A DNA stretch of 28,027 nucleotides from positions 1 to 28,027 of the forward strand of contig DKBE01000104.1 in assembly GCA_002451085.1 (NCBI GenBank), read 5' to 3'. The position numbers and the translations under genes are program-made. The stretch comes from Proteobacteria bacterium UBA6908. GTDB lineage: Bacteria; Pseudomonadota; Gammaproteobacteria; Acidiferrobacterales; UBA6901. Positions 15,371-24,518 of this stretch are shown here, piece by piece; the first letter of the stretch is position 1, and every line of letters starts with the position of its first letter. Under the pieces are notes generated by a model. The model was not told where the DNA came from. It did no database searches and saw only the letters and a list, made by a program, of their open reading frames with translations.

Positions 15371-18300
15371 ATGATTAATGCCCTGATTCGCTGGTCTCTG
15401 CACAATCGTGCACTGGTGCTGCTGGCTACTGCACTGGTTGTTATTCTGGGTCTGTGGTCGCTGGCGCGCACGCCGATGGACGCCATTCCCGACCTGTCCG
15501 ATGTGCAAGTCATTATTCAGACCAGTTACCCCGGGCAGGCACCGCAAGTGGTCGAAGACCAGGTAACTTATCCACTCACCACCGCCATGCTGTCGGTGCC
15601 CGGGGCCACCACGGTGCGCGGCTTTTCGCAATTCGGCGAGTCGTTCGTGTACGTGTTGTTCAAGGACGGGACTGATCTCTACTGGGCCCGTTCGCGCGTG
15701 CTGGAGTACCTGTCACAGGTCGCCCCGCGCCTGCCGCGCGGGGCACGCCCGGCACTCGGGCCGGATGCCACCGGCGTCGGCTGGATTTTCGAATATGCGC
15801 TCGTCGACCGCACCGGCAAACATGACATCGCCCAGCTGCGCGCGCTTCAGGACTGGTTCCTGAAATATGAATTACGCACCGTCCCGGGTGTTGCCGAGGT
15901 GGCCTCGGTGGGCGGCATGGTCAAGCAGTACCAGGTTGTGGTCGATCCGGCCAAACTGCGTGCCTACCGCCTGACCCTCACGGATGTGCGTCGCGCCATC
16001 GAGAATGCCAACAGCGAGTCTGGCGGTTCGGTACTGGAGCTGGCCGAAGCCGAGTACATGGTGCGGGCACGGGGCTACCTCTCCGGCATAGAGGACCTGC
16101 GCAATGTCCCGCTTGGAGTGAGCTCGACCGGTGCACCGATCCGGCTGGTACAGCTGGCCGAAATTCGTCTCGGGCCGGAAATGCGTCGCGGCATTGCCGA
16201 ACTCGATGGCGAAGGGGAAGTGACCGGCGGCATTATTGTCATGCGCCACGGGGAAAATGCCCGCACCACGATCGAGGCCGTGCGCACGAAACTCGCCAAG
16301 CTGGCCAACAGCCTGCCCGAGGGCGTGGAGATCATTACCACCTACGATCGCGCGGAACTGATCCAGCGCGCCGTCAATCACCTGCGCAACACCCTGGTCG
16401 AAGAATTCATTGTGGTTGCGCTGGTCTGTGCGGCCTTTCTGTTCCATCTGCGCTCATCGCTGGTCGCCATCCTGACCCTGCCACTCGGCGTGCTTATCGC
16501 CTTTCTGGTCATGTACGCCCAGGGCATCAGCGCCAACATCATGTCGCTGGGCGGTATCGCCATTGCGGTCGGTGCGATGGTGGACGCGGCGATTGTCATG
16601 ATCGAGAACCTGCACAAGCATATCGAGAAGGATCCGAAAGCCGATCGCTGGGACCTGGTACGACGCGCCTCCGAGGAACTGGGGGCGCCACTGTTCTTTT
16701 CGCTACTCATCATTACCGCCAGCTTCCTGCCGGTATTCACGCTCGAAGCCCAGGAGGGCAAGCTGTTTGCGCCGTTGGCCTACACCAAGACCTATGCCAT
16801 GGCCGCCGCCGCCGGCTTGTCCGTCACCCTGGTGCCGGTACTCATGGGCTATTTCATTCGCGGCCGGATTCGCCCGGAACATGAAAATCCCATCAACCGC
16901 TGGTTGCTCAATGCCTATCGACCATTGCTGAATTGGGTGCTCGACCGTCCGCGCGCAGTATTGGTATCGGCGCTTGTGCTGGTACTGCTCGGGATCATTC
17001 CCCTGATGCAGCTGGGCACCGAATTCATGCCGGACATGGACGAAGGCGACCTGCTGTACATGCCAACCACACTTCCCGGACTTTCCCCCGGCAAGGCCCA
17101 GCAACTGTTGCAGCAAACTGACCGCGCGCTCAAATCCTTCCCGGAGGTCCAGACCGTATTCGGCAAATCCGGTCGCGCGGATACCGCCACCGATCCGGCG
17201 CCGCTGTCCATGTTCGAAACTGTTATCCAGCTCAAGCCGAAATCCGAATGGCGAGACGGCATGACCACGGTGAAACTCATTGCCGAAATGAATGCCGCCA
17301 TGCAAATGCCGGGCGTGTCGAATGCGTTTGTCATGCCGATCAAGACCCGCATTGACATGCTCACCACCGGGATCCGCACCCCGGTGGGGATAAAACTCAC
17401 CGGACCGTCGCTGGACACACTCGATGGTCTCGGGCGCGAGATCGAGGCGACCCTGCGTGCTATACCCGGCACGGTCTCCGTGTACAGCGAGCGTGTGACC
17501 GGCGCGCGCTACGTGGACATCCGCATCGACCGCATTCGTGCGGCCCGCTACGGACTGAATGTCGCCGACATCGAAGTGCTGGTGGCCGGTGCGGTGGGCG
17601 GCGTGAACGTCACCGAGACCGTTGAAGGCCGTGAGCGCTACCCGGTGAACCTGCGTTATCCGCAGGAGTTGCGCGATTCACTCGAACGCCTGCGCGCACT
17701 GCAACTCGTCACGAGCAGCGGCATCCCGGTCGCCCTGGGTGAAGTGGCCGATGTGGTGACCGCCGACGGTCCGGACATGATCCGCAGCGAAAACGCCCGG
17801 CTGTCTTCCTGGATCTACATCGATATCCGCGACCGTGATCTCGGCAGTTATGTCGCCGAAGCCAAGAAGGTTCTGGCCGACAAGGTGAAAATGCCGCCCG
17901 GCTACACGCTGGCGTTCACCGGCCAGTTCGAATATCTGGCGCGCGCCACCGAACGGCTGAAACTGGTGGTGCCGTTGACGCTGGTGATCATCCTGCTGCT
18001 GTTGTGGCTCAACTTCCGCAATGTCATGGAAGTGCTGATCGTCATTGGCACCCTGCCGCTGGCACTCACCGGGGGTTTCTGGCTCTTGTGGGCACTCGGC
18101 TACAACCTGTCGGTGGCGGTGGCCGTGGGCTTCATTGCGCTCGGTGGTGTGGCCGTGGAAATCGGCGTGGTCATGCTCGCCTACCTGGATCAGGCGCTGA
18201 AGCGGCGCCAGGCCGAGCGCGGGCGTGCATTTTCTCTCGCTGACCTGCGTGCCGCGATCGTGGAAGGTGCCCTGCTGCGGATCCGCCCGGTGACGATGAC

Positions 18301-18487
18301 CAAGGTCGCCATCATTGCGGCGCTGCTGCCGATTCTGTGGGTCAGTGGTGCCGGTGCCGAAGCCATGCGCCGCATCGCCACACCGATGATCGGTGGCATG
18401 GTGAGTGTGGCAATATTGACGTTGGCCGTCATTCCGGCCGCGTATCTGTTGTGGCAGGAATACCGCCTGCGCCGCCAGCGTCGCTGA
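15371..18487 (+). CDS. cusA: Heavy-metal RND efflux pump, Cu(I)/Ag(I) type, CusA-like
   Basis: Inner-membrane proton-driven pump of 1038 residues, complete for the HME-RND family, with 12 expected TM helices and two large periplasmic loops. The three methionines that bind Cu/Ag in E. coli CusA (573, 623, 672) are present as Met564 (LLYMPTTLPG), Met614 (PLSMFET) and Met663 (RIDMLTTG), with the same spacing. The proton-relay Asp lies in TM4 (GAMVDAAIVMIEN). This points to Cu(I)/Ag(I) rather than Co/Zn/Cd as substrate. It starts 12 bases after the adaptor stop and ends the operon; its stop codon lies in a 7-bp hairpin shared with the convergent gene. Confidence 0.96.
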   Translation: MINALIRWSLHNRALVLLATALVVILGLWSLARTPMDAIPDLSDVQVIIQTSYPGQAPQVVEDQVTYPLTTAMLSVPGATTVRGFSQFGESFVYVLFKDGTDLYWARSRVLEYLSQVAPRLPRGARPALGPDATGVGWIFEYALVDRTGKHDIAQLRALQDWFLKYELRTVPGVAEVASVGGMVKQYQVVVDPAKLRAYRLTLTDVRRAIENANSESGGSVLELAEAEYMVRARGYLSGIEDLRNVPLGVSSTGAPIRLVQLAEIRLGPEMRRGIAELDGEGEVTGGIIVMRHGENARTTIEAVRTKLAKLANSLPEGVEIITTYDRAELIQRAVNHLRNTLVEEFIVVALVCAAFLFHLRSSLVAILTLPLGVLIAFLVMYAQGISANIMSLGGIAIAVGAMVDAAIVMIENLHKHIEKDPKADRWDLVRRASEELGAPLFFSLLIITASFLPVFTLEAQEGKLFAPLAYTKTYAMAAAAGLSVTLVPVLMGYFIRGRIRPEHENPINRWLLNAYRPLLNWVLDRPRAVLVSALVLVLLGIIPLMQLGTEFMPDMDEGDLLYMPTTLPGLSPGKAQQLLQQTDRALKSFPEVQTVFGKSGRADTATDPAPLSMFETVIQLKPKSEWRDGMTTVKLIAEMNAAMQMPGVSNAFVMPIKTRIDMLTTGIRTPVGIKLTGPSLDTLDGLGREIEATLRAIPGTVSVYSERVTGARYVDIRIDRIRAARYGLNVADIEVLVAGAVGGVNVTETVEGRERYPVNLRYPQELRDSLERLRALQLVTSSGIPVALGEVADVVTADGPDMIRSENARLSSWIYIDIRDRDLGSYVAEAKKVLADKVKMPPGYTLAFTGQFEYLARATERLKLVVPLTLVIILLLLWLNFRNVMEVLIVIGTLPLALTGGFWLLWALGYNLSVAVAVGFIALGGVAVEIGVVMLAYLDQALKRRQAERGRAFSLADLRAAIVEGALLRIRPVTMTKVAIIAALLPILWVSGAGAEAMRRIATPMIGGMVSVAILTLAVIPAAYLLWQEYRLRRQRR

Positions 18488-18500
18488 TCGGTTCGATCAG
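18484..18500. terminator. Perfect hairpin containing both convergent stop codons
   Basis: CTGATCG-GTT-CGATCAG forms a perfect 7-bp stem with a 3-base loop. The left arm holds the cusA TGA, the right arm the stop codon of the convergent methyltransferase. Position suggests a bidirectional terminator, but there is no U tract on either side. Confidence 0.45.
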
Positions 18501-18946
18501 AACCAGCGCCGTACCCGCTGCCGGTAGGCGCGATACGTGTCACCGAACTGCGCTTCGAGCGCCTGTTCCTCGTGGCGGATGTTCTGATGGGAAACGACCA
18601 CGACAAAGGTCGGCAGCGCGGCAAATGGCAGTAAATGCCCGAGCCACAGGGCTGCGCCGGTCAGCACCAACAACATCCCGAGATACATCGGATTGCGGGA
18701 ATAGCGATACAGTCCTTCCTGCACCAGTGCCGATGACTCACCAAATGGTTTGAGCGTGGTCTGCCGTCGCCGGAACAATCCGGCAGAAATAAATATCAGC
18801 AACAAGCCTGAAGTCAATGGAACAGCGCCGAGCCAGGTGACTGGCGCCTCCAGGACGCGCGCCACCGGTAGCAGCACCGCGAGCGCGACCATGGCGGCCA
18901 GCAGGACAAGCATGAACAATAATGGAAAGATCCGGAGTCGTTCCAT
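18497..18946 (-). CDS. Isoprenylcysteine carboxyl methyltransferase-like membrane protein
   Basis: Integral membrane protein of 149 residues with about four TM helices. It carries the ICMT/phospholipid-methyltransferase pattern: LYRYSRNPMYLGMLLVLTG (the RNPMYLG motif) and C-terminal HEEQALEAQFGDTYRAYRQRVRRW. Such proteins bind SAM at the C-terminal motif and methylate lipid-like or unknown acceptors; the substrate is not evident. It starts seven bases after yaiI and probably belongs to the same minus-strand operon. Confidence 0.9.
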   Translation of the reverse strand: MERLRIFPLLFMLVLLAAMVALAVLLPVARVLEAPVTWLGAVPLTSGLLLIFISAGLFRRRQTTLKPFGESSALVQEGLYRYSRNPMYLGMLLVLTGAALWLGHLLPFAALPTFVVVVSHQNIRHEEQALEAQFGDTYRAYRQRVRRWF

Positions 18947-18953
18947 ATCGTGC

Positions 18954-19406
18954 TCAGGTTTTTTGTAAACGCGTCAGAAACCGGTCCAACTGGTTGGCAA
19001 ACGCCTGGCGGTCGCTCAGGCTCAGGGCCGCTGGCCCACCAGTCATGACGCCGGTGTTGCGCAGCTCGCCCATGAAGTTGCGCATGGTCAAACGTTCGCG
19101 GATGTTGTCTTTTGTATACAACTCGCCACGCGGGTTGAGGGCATGTCCGCCCTTCTCGATTGCCGCCGCCGCCAGCGGGATGTCGGCGGTAATGACCAGG
19201 TCCCCGGTCTGGAGCAGTTCGACAATCCGGTTGTCGGCGACATCGAAGCCGCCTGGAACCTGCATGCTTTTGATGTAGGGTGAGGGTGGCGTGCGCAGCG
19301 GATGATTGGCCACCAGGGTCAGCGGACATTTCACCCGTTCGGCGGCGCGGTAGAGAATATCCTTGATGACTGCCGGGCAGGCATCGGCATCGACCCAGAT
19401 CTGCAC
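18954..19406 (-). CDS. yaiI: YaiI/YqxD family protein (DUF188)
   Basis: A 150-residue soluble protein with the family start [17 protein letters not shown], the central [28 protein letters not shown] and the C-terminal [18 protein letters not shown]. The conserved Asp residues resemble PIN/NYN-type nuclease sites, but no activity is established for the family. The start is a GTG at 19406, fixed by the conserved N-terminus. It lies seven bases after the YkgJ-type gene and seven before the ICMT-like gene. Confidence 0.93.
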   Translation of the reverse strand: MQIWVDADACPAVIKDILYRAAERVKCPLTLVANHPLRTPPSPYIKSMQVPGGFDVADNRIVELLQTGDLVITADIPLAAAAIEKGGHALNPRGELYTKDNIRERLTMRNFMGELRNTGVMTGGPAALSLSDRQAFANQLDRFLTRLQKT

Positions 19407-19413
19407 GCGCTGC

Positions 19414-20082
19414 CTAGGCCTCCGCCGCCGGTGTGCGACGCTGGTCGAAGGCCGTCATGCGTTCGGCGAGTTTCGGCCAGTCGTACTCCTGCAACACCTT
19501 GGCCAGCTGGTGCACCTGGCCGGTCTCGATCAAACGCTGGCGCTCGGCACTGGTCTTCACCCCATAGAACGGCAGCATCACATCAAAGGCGGCATCGGCA
19601 TAGTCGCGCAGCGGTGTGAGCACATCGTTGCGACGCGTATAGTAGGCATCTTCGCCTTCGGCACACACCCGTCCGAACACGTTGAACTGTCGACAGGCCA
19701 GCGGTCGTACTGGATGAACGCTGCAGGCATTGTCGACCAGCATGGGACAGGGTGCACCTTTCTGATGCGTGCGCAATTGCTGCTGCAGCTGTACGCGTAC
19801 CGGGCCGTCAAGTTTTTCGACCACGTACCAGGTGATGCCGATCAGTTCGAGCGGATAGACCGGGATGGTTGTATGGCTGCGGCAGCAGGCGGCACAGCCC
19901 TTGTGGCAGGCCAGCCGTCGACCCTGCTTTTCCTCGCGGCCAATGGCTTCGCTGACACCGGCATCGACAATGGCGGTTGCTTCAAGCAACAGCGGCAGCC
20001 ACGCCTGACGTGCTTCGTCGTCTGGAAATACCAGGCGTGAAGTGCGGGCGTCCTTGAGCTGGCGGCGTATCGGGCTGACCAT
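19414..20082 (-). CDS. YkgJ-type cysteine-cluster protein
   Basis: A 222-residue cytoplasmic protein with the Cys-cluster signature [12 protein letters not shown] near residue 59 and further Cys in [29 protein letters not shown]. The pattern matches the YkgJ/UPF0153 family, predicted to bind zinc or an iron-sulfur cluster; its function is unknown. It is the first gene of a tight three-gene run with yaiI and the ICMT-like gene, and lies 49 bases downstream of the propeller gene. Confidence 0.85.
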   Translation of the reverse strand: MVSPIRRQLKDARTSRLVFPDDEARQAWLPLLLEATAIVDAGVSEAIGREEKQGRRLACHKGCAACCRSHTTIPVYPLELIGITWYVVEKLDGPVRVQLQQQLRTHQKGAPCPMLVDNACSVHPVRPLACRQFNVFGRVCAEGEDAYYTRRNDVLTPLRDYADAAFDVMLPFYGVKTSAERQRLIETGQVHQLAKVLQEYDWPKLAERMTAFDQRRTPAAEA

Positions 20083-20131
20083 GTTGAAAGATTCGGACCT
20101 GATCCTGCTCAGACCATCCTGAGTATCGCTG

Positions 20132-22333
20132 TCACCGCCAGCTGCCCGAAGCGCTGGATGATGAAATCAGGCGCCGACTGATGGCAATGGACAGCGGAAA
20201 GTCAGCTGAACCTGTAGTGCTCGCGGCCGACAGCGTGCCGTTGCTGCTGTTGATGGTGTAGACCGAAATGTTCAGGTCATCCGTATAGCCAACATAGGCA
20301 AAGCGCCCACTCGGGTCGATCTCCATGCTCGCTGGAGTTGGTGACGTAGACGTTGTGACAGCGCTGGTCAGCGTTCCATCGTTGCTGGCGATCTCGTGCA
20401 GGGCCAAGCCAGGTAATCCCGCTCCTGCCACGTAGGCAAAACGCCCCAACGGATCCAGGGCCAGGTCCACCGGTCCGGTGACGGTGGTGGTGGTTCCAGG
20501 CGAACTGATTGTGCCGTTCAGTGCAATGTCATAGCGGGTCAGGGAGTTGCCACTGTTGGCGACACCCCGATTCCCGACATAGGCAAAACGACCGCTCGGC
20601 TCGATGGCTACCGACTGCGGATTGGATCCGGCCGCGACCGCGGCACCCAGGCTGGAGAGCTGACCCGTGACAGGATTGATTGAGAATGCCGAAACCGTGC
20701 CGTTGCCGGCCGCGATGGTCTGATTGGCGACAAACAAATACTGGCCAGTCGGATCGATGCTCAGCTGTTTTGGCTCCGCACCAACGTTGTACGGTGAGCC
20801 GGAGATCTCGGACAGCACGCCGGTTGATGAAATGTTATACGCCCTGACCCGTCCGGTCGCGGCGGCAGTAGTCAGACTGACGTACAGAAACCGGCCGCTC
20901 GGATCCACCACCAGATGCTGTGGATCGATATCAACTAATGGCAGGTCATTCGAAGACGGCGACGCATTCAGGTCAATGCGAGTGAGTGCACCGGTGGAAT
21001 CGTTGATGCTGTAGCCACTCAGCGAGTTATCGGTATTGTTTACTGTATACACAAAACGGCTGAATGGTTCGACCGTCACCGCCGTCGGGTTGTTTCCACT
21101 GCTGTAGCTGTTCAGGAAACTCAGCGCCCCAGTGCTGGAATTCACCGAGTGGGAACGTACCGAAGCGTGGGTACTGTCCACAGCATAGGCATAGCGCGGC
21201 TGCGGCGAAAGTGATCCGGTGCTGATTGAAATGGCCAAGGCCACCGGTTGCGTGCGGGTGCGCGTCACAGACTGTGCCGTGAGCGCCCCGTTCGTGGTGT
21301 TCACAGAATACCCCTGCTGCACCTGTCCGGTTTCGCTGGTCACAAACAGGAACTTGCCAGATGGATCGGCGCGCAGGGAACGTGGAGCAGCCACCGTGAT
21401 CAACGCTGATCCGACCGGGGCCAGCGCACCGGTCGTGGCATTGACGCTGAAACTGGAAATCGTACCGGCATTGTAGTTGGCAACATAGGCAAAGGCGCCA
21501 CCTGCCGCCACAGCAACCGAACGCGGGCCATCGCCGGCACCGATCGTATTTGGGCTGGTTAGTGCTCCAGGCGTGGCACTGGTCAGCGGTGCAATTGCGA
21601 ATGAGGTAACGTCGTCACTCCCTTCGTTGACCACATACAGAAACTGACCGCTCGGATCGATCGTCAGGCCCTGCGGATTGGTTCCAACCGTGTAGGGAGA
21701 ACCGCTCGTGGGAGTAAGGACACCGGTGGTGACATCCACCTTATAACCTGAAACGGTGCCGTTCCCGCTGTTCGCGACATAAAGCCACGCATTTGCAGGA
21801 TGAAGAATCAATGCCGATGGCGCAGCACCCGGAACGAGCAGTGTCGGCGACGACGCAGTGGCGGTCAGGACCCCAGTCGTGTCATTCACGGTAAATCCGG
21901 CGATGGAGTCGTCACCGGCGTTCGCGACAAAGAGGAATTTCGGAATGTTTGGTGCCACGGCCAGTGCTGATGGATTGGTACCGACGGTCTTGTTTTCCAC
22001 AAAGCTCAGCCGGCCGCTCGCCGTGTCAAGCTGGAATCCGGTCACCGTCCCGGAATCGTTGGCGACGTATACGAACTTCTCATCGGCCGACACGGCCACC
22101 GCAACCGGTGAGGGATCGGTGGGTGCATAGCCATGATGCAGCCACTGGCCGGTACTGGCGTTGATGAGATAGACCGACAGGGTGCCATCACCGCGATTGG
22201 CCTCGAAACCGAAGCGCGGGTAGTAGGTGGCTGGCGGTGGGGAGGTGGAGGTGCCGCCGCCATCATTGCCACAAGCCGTGAGAAACAAGCCGAATGCGAC
22301 GACCACAACACGCAGGATGTACATCAGCTTCAT
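20132..22333 (-). CDS. 14-blade beta-propeller lipoprotein (YVTN/lactonase-type repeats)
   Basis: A 733-residue lipoprotein with signal ending FLTAC (Cys21), then a short Gly/Ser/Pro linker and 14 repeats of about 45-50 residues. Each repeat has the pattern DPSG-RF-YV-N, then a turn, SGYSINxxTGxL and a Pro-containing NPxxLAIxP. I count blade strands PRFGF, KFVYV, KFLFV, AWLYV, QFLYV, AFAYV, KFLFV, PRYAY, RFVYT, RFLYV, QYLFV, RFAYV, RFAYV and RFAYV. Fourteen blades, with blades 1 and 8 both starting PR-aromatic, suggest two seven-bladed propellers formed by duplication. The fold resembles 6-phosphogluconolactonase/YVTN proteins, but a catalytic role is not shown; a cell-surface or periplasmic binding role is equally possible. 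The last 15 residues are Ser-rich and unlike the repeats. Confidence 0.85.
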   Translation of the reverse strand: MKLMYILRVVVVAFGLFLTACGNDGGGTSTSPPPATYYPRFGFEANRGDGTLSVYLINASTGQWLHHGYAPTDPSPVAVAVSADEKFVYVANDSGTVTGFQLDTASGRLSFVENKTVGTNPSALAVAPNIPKFLFVANAGDDSIAGFTVNDTTGVLTATASSPTLLVPGAAPSALILHPANAWLYVANSGNGTVSGYKVDVTTGVLTPTSGSPYTVGTNPQGLTIDPSGQFLYVVNEGSDDVTSFAIAPLTSATPGALTSPNTIGAGDGPRSVAVAAGGAFAYVANYNAGTISSFSVNATTGALAPVGSALITVAAPRSLRADPSGKFLFVTSETGQVQQGYSVNTTNGALTAQSVTRTRTQPVALAISISTGSLSPQPRYAYAVDSTHASVRSHSVNSSTGALSFLNSYSSGNNPTAVTVEPFSRFVYTVNNTDNSLSGYSINDSTGALTRIDLNASPSSNDLPLVDIDPQHLVVDPSGRFLYVSLTTAAATGRVRAYNISSTGVLSEISGSPYNVGAEPKQLSIDPTGQYLFVANQTIAAGNGTVSAFSINPVTGQLSSLGAAVAAGSNPQSVAIEPSGRFAYVGNRGVANSGNSLTRYDIALNGTISSPGTTTTVTGPVDLALDPLGRFAYVAGAGLPGLALHEIASNDGTLTSAVTTSTSPTPASMEIDPSGRFAYVGYTDDLNISVYTINSSNGTLSAASTTGSADFPLSIAISRRLISSSSASGSWR

Positions 22334-22354
22334 ATTGAACGATCTCCGTCACTT

Positions 22355-22369
22355 CCCTGTTGCACAGGG
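22355..22369. terminator. Small hairpin between purC and the propeller gene
   Basis: CCCTGT-TGC-ACAGGG is a perfect 6-bp stem, 22 bases upstream of the propeller start and 53 bases downstream of the purC stop. It lacks a U tract and could be a weak terminator or a 5'-leader structure. Confidence 0.3.
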
Positions 22370-22421
22370 GTCGATCTTACCGGCAATTGTGGCCACCGGA
22401 CAGACCGGAAATCCGGATCGA

Positions 22422-23306
22422 TCAACCGGTCAGGCGCCGCAGGGCTTCCTGATATTTCTCGGCCGTCCTGGCGATCACCTCGGGCGGGAGTTTTGGCGGC
22501 GGCGGCTGCTTGTTCCAGCCGCTCGCTTCCAGCCAGTCACGCACATACTGCTTGTCGAAGCTCGGCGGATTCGAACCGGGCCGGTACTGGTCGGCTGGCC
22601 AGAAGCGCGAGGAATCGGGGGTCAGCACCTCGTCGATCAGCGTCAGGGTGCCCTGCTCATCGAGTCCGAATTCGAATTTGGTATCGGCGATGATGATGCC
22701 GCGGGTCAGGGCGTAGGCCGCGCAATCCTTATAGATGGCGAGGGTCGCTTCACGCACGCGCATGGCCATCTCCGGCCCGAGCAGTTGCACCGCCTGTTCA
22801 AAATTGATGTTTTCATCGTGGCTGCCGAGCGCGGCTTTGGTGGATGGCGTGAAAATCGGCTCCGGAAGCTGATCGGCCAGTTTCAGGCCGGCCGGCAGCT
22901 TGATGCCGCAAACCGTGCCGGTCTGCTGGTATTCCTTCCAGCCGCTGCCAACGAGGTAGCCACGCGCGATCGCCTCGACCGGCAATGCCTTGAGTTTCTT
23001 CACCACCACGGCACGGCCTTCGAGGGGCGCGCGCTCGGCCGGATTCTTGATGACCTGCGCCAGTGGAATATCGGTCAGCTGGTTGGGAATGATCGCGCGA
23101 GTGCGATTGAACCAGAAGGTCGACATGGCGGTGAGCACGGCGCCCTTGCCCGGGATCGGATCGTTCATGACGACATCGAAGGCCGACAACCGGTCAGTCG
23201 TGACGATCAGCATGTGGTGGTCGTCGATGTCGTAGATGTCGCGCACCTTGCCTCGGTGGCGGAGTTTCAGGCTCTGGATACTGGATTCGTACAGCGGCAG
23301 GGTCAT
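22422..23306 (-). CDS. purC: Phosphoribosylaminoimidazole-succinocarboxamide synthase
   Basis: Purine biosynthesis enzyme that joins CAIR and aspartate with ATP to give SAICAR. The N-terminal ATP-binding part reads [33 protein letters not shown] (GKVRDIY and the DRLSAFD motif). Later motifs are [21 protein letters not shown] and [17 protein letters not shown]. The length of about 294 residues is the longer SAICAR synthase form, compared with about 240 in E. coli. I chose the start at 23306 ([10 protein letters not shown]), where family similarity begins; an ATG at 23339 would add 11 residues. Neither has a good Shine-Dalgarno. Confidence 0.96.
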   Translation of the reverse strand: MTLPLYESSIQSLKLRHRGKVRDIYDIDDHHMLIVTTDRLSAFDVVMNDPIPGKGAVLTAMSTFWFNRTRAIIPNQLTDIPLAQVIKNPAERAPLEGRAVVVKKLKALPVEAIARGYLVGSGWKEYQQTGTVCGIKLPAGLKLADQLPEPIFTPSTKAALGSHDENINFEQAVQLLGPEMAMRVREATLAIYKDCAAYALTRGIIIADTKFEFGLDEQGTLTLIDEVLTPDSSRFWPADQYRPGSNPPSFDKQYVRDWLEASGWNKQPPPPKLPPEVIARTAEKYQEALRRLTG

Positions 23307-23401
23307 GGACAAGTGCAGCCGGAAAAAATGTGTCGCCATCCTAATGGACCGTTAGCACGAAAGGCAAATTGTGAATTCAGCCTTCGGGAGCGGAGCAATT
23401 T

Positions 23402-23425
23402 AAAAAGGTGTCACGGAAACCCGTG
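23402..23425 (-). terminator. Candidate intrinsic terminator downstream of psiE
   Basis: On the minus strand CACGG-GTTT-CCGTG is followed after five bases by TTTTT. A short stem, but the only hairpin in the window with a U run in the right place. It would end transcripts from psiE before purC. Confidence 0.45.
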
Positions 23426-23471
23426 GGAAATCAGCAGCAAATAACTGCACCATCCTGCGTACCGCCGGCGG

Positions 23472-23873
23472 TCAGTCGTCGCTGTACGGCAGACGCACGT
23501 GCCCATAGCGGATCGCGACCACCGCCAGCGCCAGGATCAGGATGGCTCCGGCAAAGGCGATGATAGTCCAGCCGTCGAGCTGTTTCATACCGATGATGAT
23601 GTAACGTGCGATCGCCACCATGGCGATATAGATCGGGTAGCGCAATGGCAACTTGCCGCTCTTGAAGTACAGTCCGACCATGGTGAGGATTTCCAGATAG
23701 ATGAACAGCAGCAGGATATCCTGCAACAGCACCTGGCGCTGAACGATCATCTGGCTGATTTCCTGGCCGATCGCGACCACGGTTGCGATCGAAATGACCA
23801 GCAAGCCGACCCATTCGACAAAGTCGAGAGCACGCAGAACCGTCTGATTGGTTTTCTTGTTGTGTGTGGGCAT
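23472..23873 (-). CDS. psiE: PsiE-type phosphate-starvation-inducible membrane protein
   Basis: A 133-residue membrane protein with four predicted TM helices. PsiE features are FVEWVGLLVISIATVVAIGQEI, LLQDILLLFIYLEILTMVGLYF and the basic loop GKLPLRYPIYIAMVAIARYI. The function of PsiE is not established; in E. coli it is induced by phosphate limitation. The start at 23873 (MPTHNKK) is fixed by GGAGG five bases upstream; the longer frame to 23951 is unsupported. The gene is probably transcribed alone. Confidence 0.9.
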   Translation of the reverse strand: MPTHNKKTNQTVLRALDFVEWVGLLVISIATVVAIGQEISQMIVQRQVLLQDILLLFIYLEILTMVGLYFKSGKLPLRYPIYIAMVAIARYIIIGMKQLDGWTIIAFAGAILILALAVVAIRYGHVRLPYSDD

Positions 23874-23961
23874 CGTCGCCTCCGTGACACCAAGATATAG
23901 ATAACCTGGGCCTCGCTCAAGCTCCGCACTGAGGATCGCAGGTAATTTCACATCGTGGAGC

Positions 23962-24390
23962 TCACGCGCAGGCCGCGAGGGTCTGGCCAGCCCAGATCAG
24001 GATCGGCTGCAAGCGTGCCGGCAACAATCGCTGCGCTTCGTCGGCGCTGGCCCAGCGGTATTCAATGTGCTCGGGGTGTCCGAGCTCCGGATTAACGGGC
24101 AAAACAATATCCATTTGCGTGGTTTCGGCCAGGAAATAGGTGGCGATCTTGTGGTCGCCATACATCTCGGTATCGATACTGTCGTGACCCCAGCGAAAAT
24201 GAATATCAATCAGTCCGGTTTCCTCGCGGGTTTCACGGCGCGCTGCAACCAGCGGCGATTCCCCGGGTTCGATCAGCCCCTTGGGAAAATCCCAGTTGCG
24301 GTAAGCACGCAGGATCAGATATCTCCACTCGCCTGCCGCGCGGCGCACAACCACGATCCCGGCCGAATGCTGTTTGAGCGTGCCTTTCAT
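23962..24390 (-). CDS. Nudix hydrolase, Ap4A-hydrolase-like
   Basis: A 142-residue Nudix protein. The Nudix box GLIEPGESPLVAARRETREETGL spans residues 38-60, with Gly38, Glu44, Arg52-Glu53, Glu56-Glu57 and Gly59 all in place. The surroundings (AGIVVVRR, NWDFPKG before the box, and EIEYRWASADEA-like C-terminus) resemble asymmetric diadenosine-tetraphosphate hydrolases, which also protect against stress dinucleotides; substrate is inferred from likeness only. The start at 24390 (MKGTLKQHSAG) matches the family's length; the longer frame to 24489 starts with an unrelated sequence. Confidence 0.87.
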   Translation of the reverse strand: MKGTLKQHSAGIVVVRRAAGEWRYLILRAYRNWDFPKGLIEPGESPLVAARRETREETGLIDIHFRWGHDSIDTEMYGDHKIATYFLAETTQMDIVLPVNPELGHPEHIEYRWASADEAQRLLPARLQPILIWAGQTLAACA

Positions 24391-24486
24391 AAAGGCCAAT
24401 TTACCCTGGGCGTTCGATATTTCGCGACAATCGCAGGGCGTGGCGATGCTGTTGCGGCCACACCGATGCCTGTGGAGCACAAACAA

Positions 24487-24518
24487 CACTGATCTTCGGA
24501 CAAGTTGAAAAATCAGTG
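24487..24518 (-). terminator. Possible hairpin at the end of the enzyme-I-like gene
   Basis: CACTGAT and ATCAGTG form a 7-bp stem around an 18-base loop, and the first arm includes the TGA of the enzyme-I-like gene. It is followed by TTGTTTG. Weak terminator candidate. Confidence 0.3.

Noticed and set aside
14654..15631. 325-codon minus-strand frame over the CusB-like gene
   Set aside because: Antisense to the adaptor gene and the start of cusA; no domain recognised. It does not explain the missing adaptor section.
20132..22333. Repeated DNA resembling an array
   Set aside because: The periodicity is about 140-150 bases and comes from propeller blades in protein; the DNA copies are diverged and lack spacers, so it is not CRISPR.
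22227..23444. 405-codon plus-strand frame over purC
   Set aside because: Antisense to purC, which is unmistakable.
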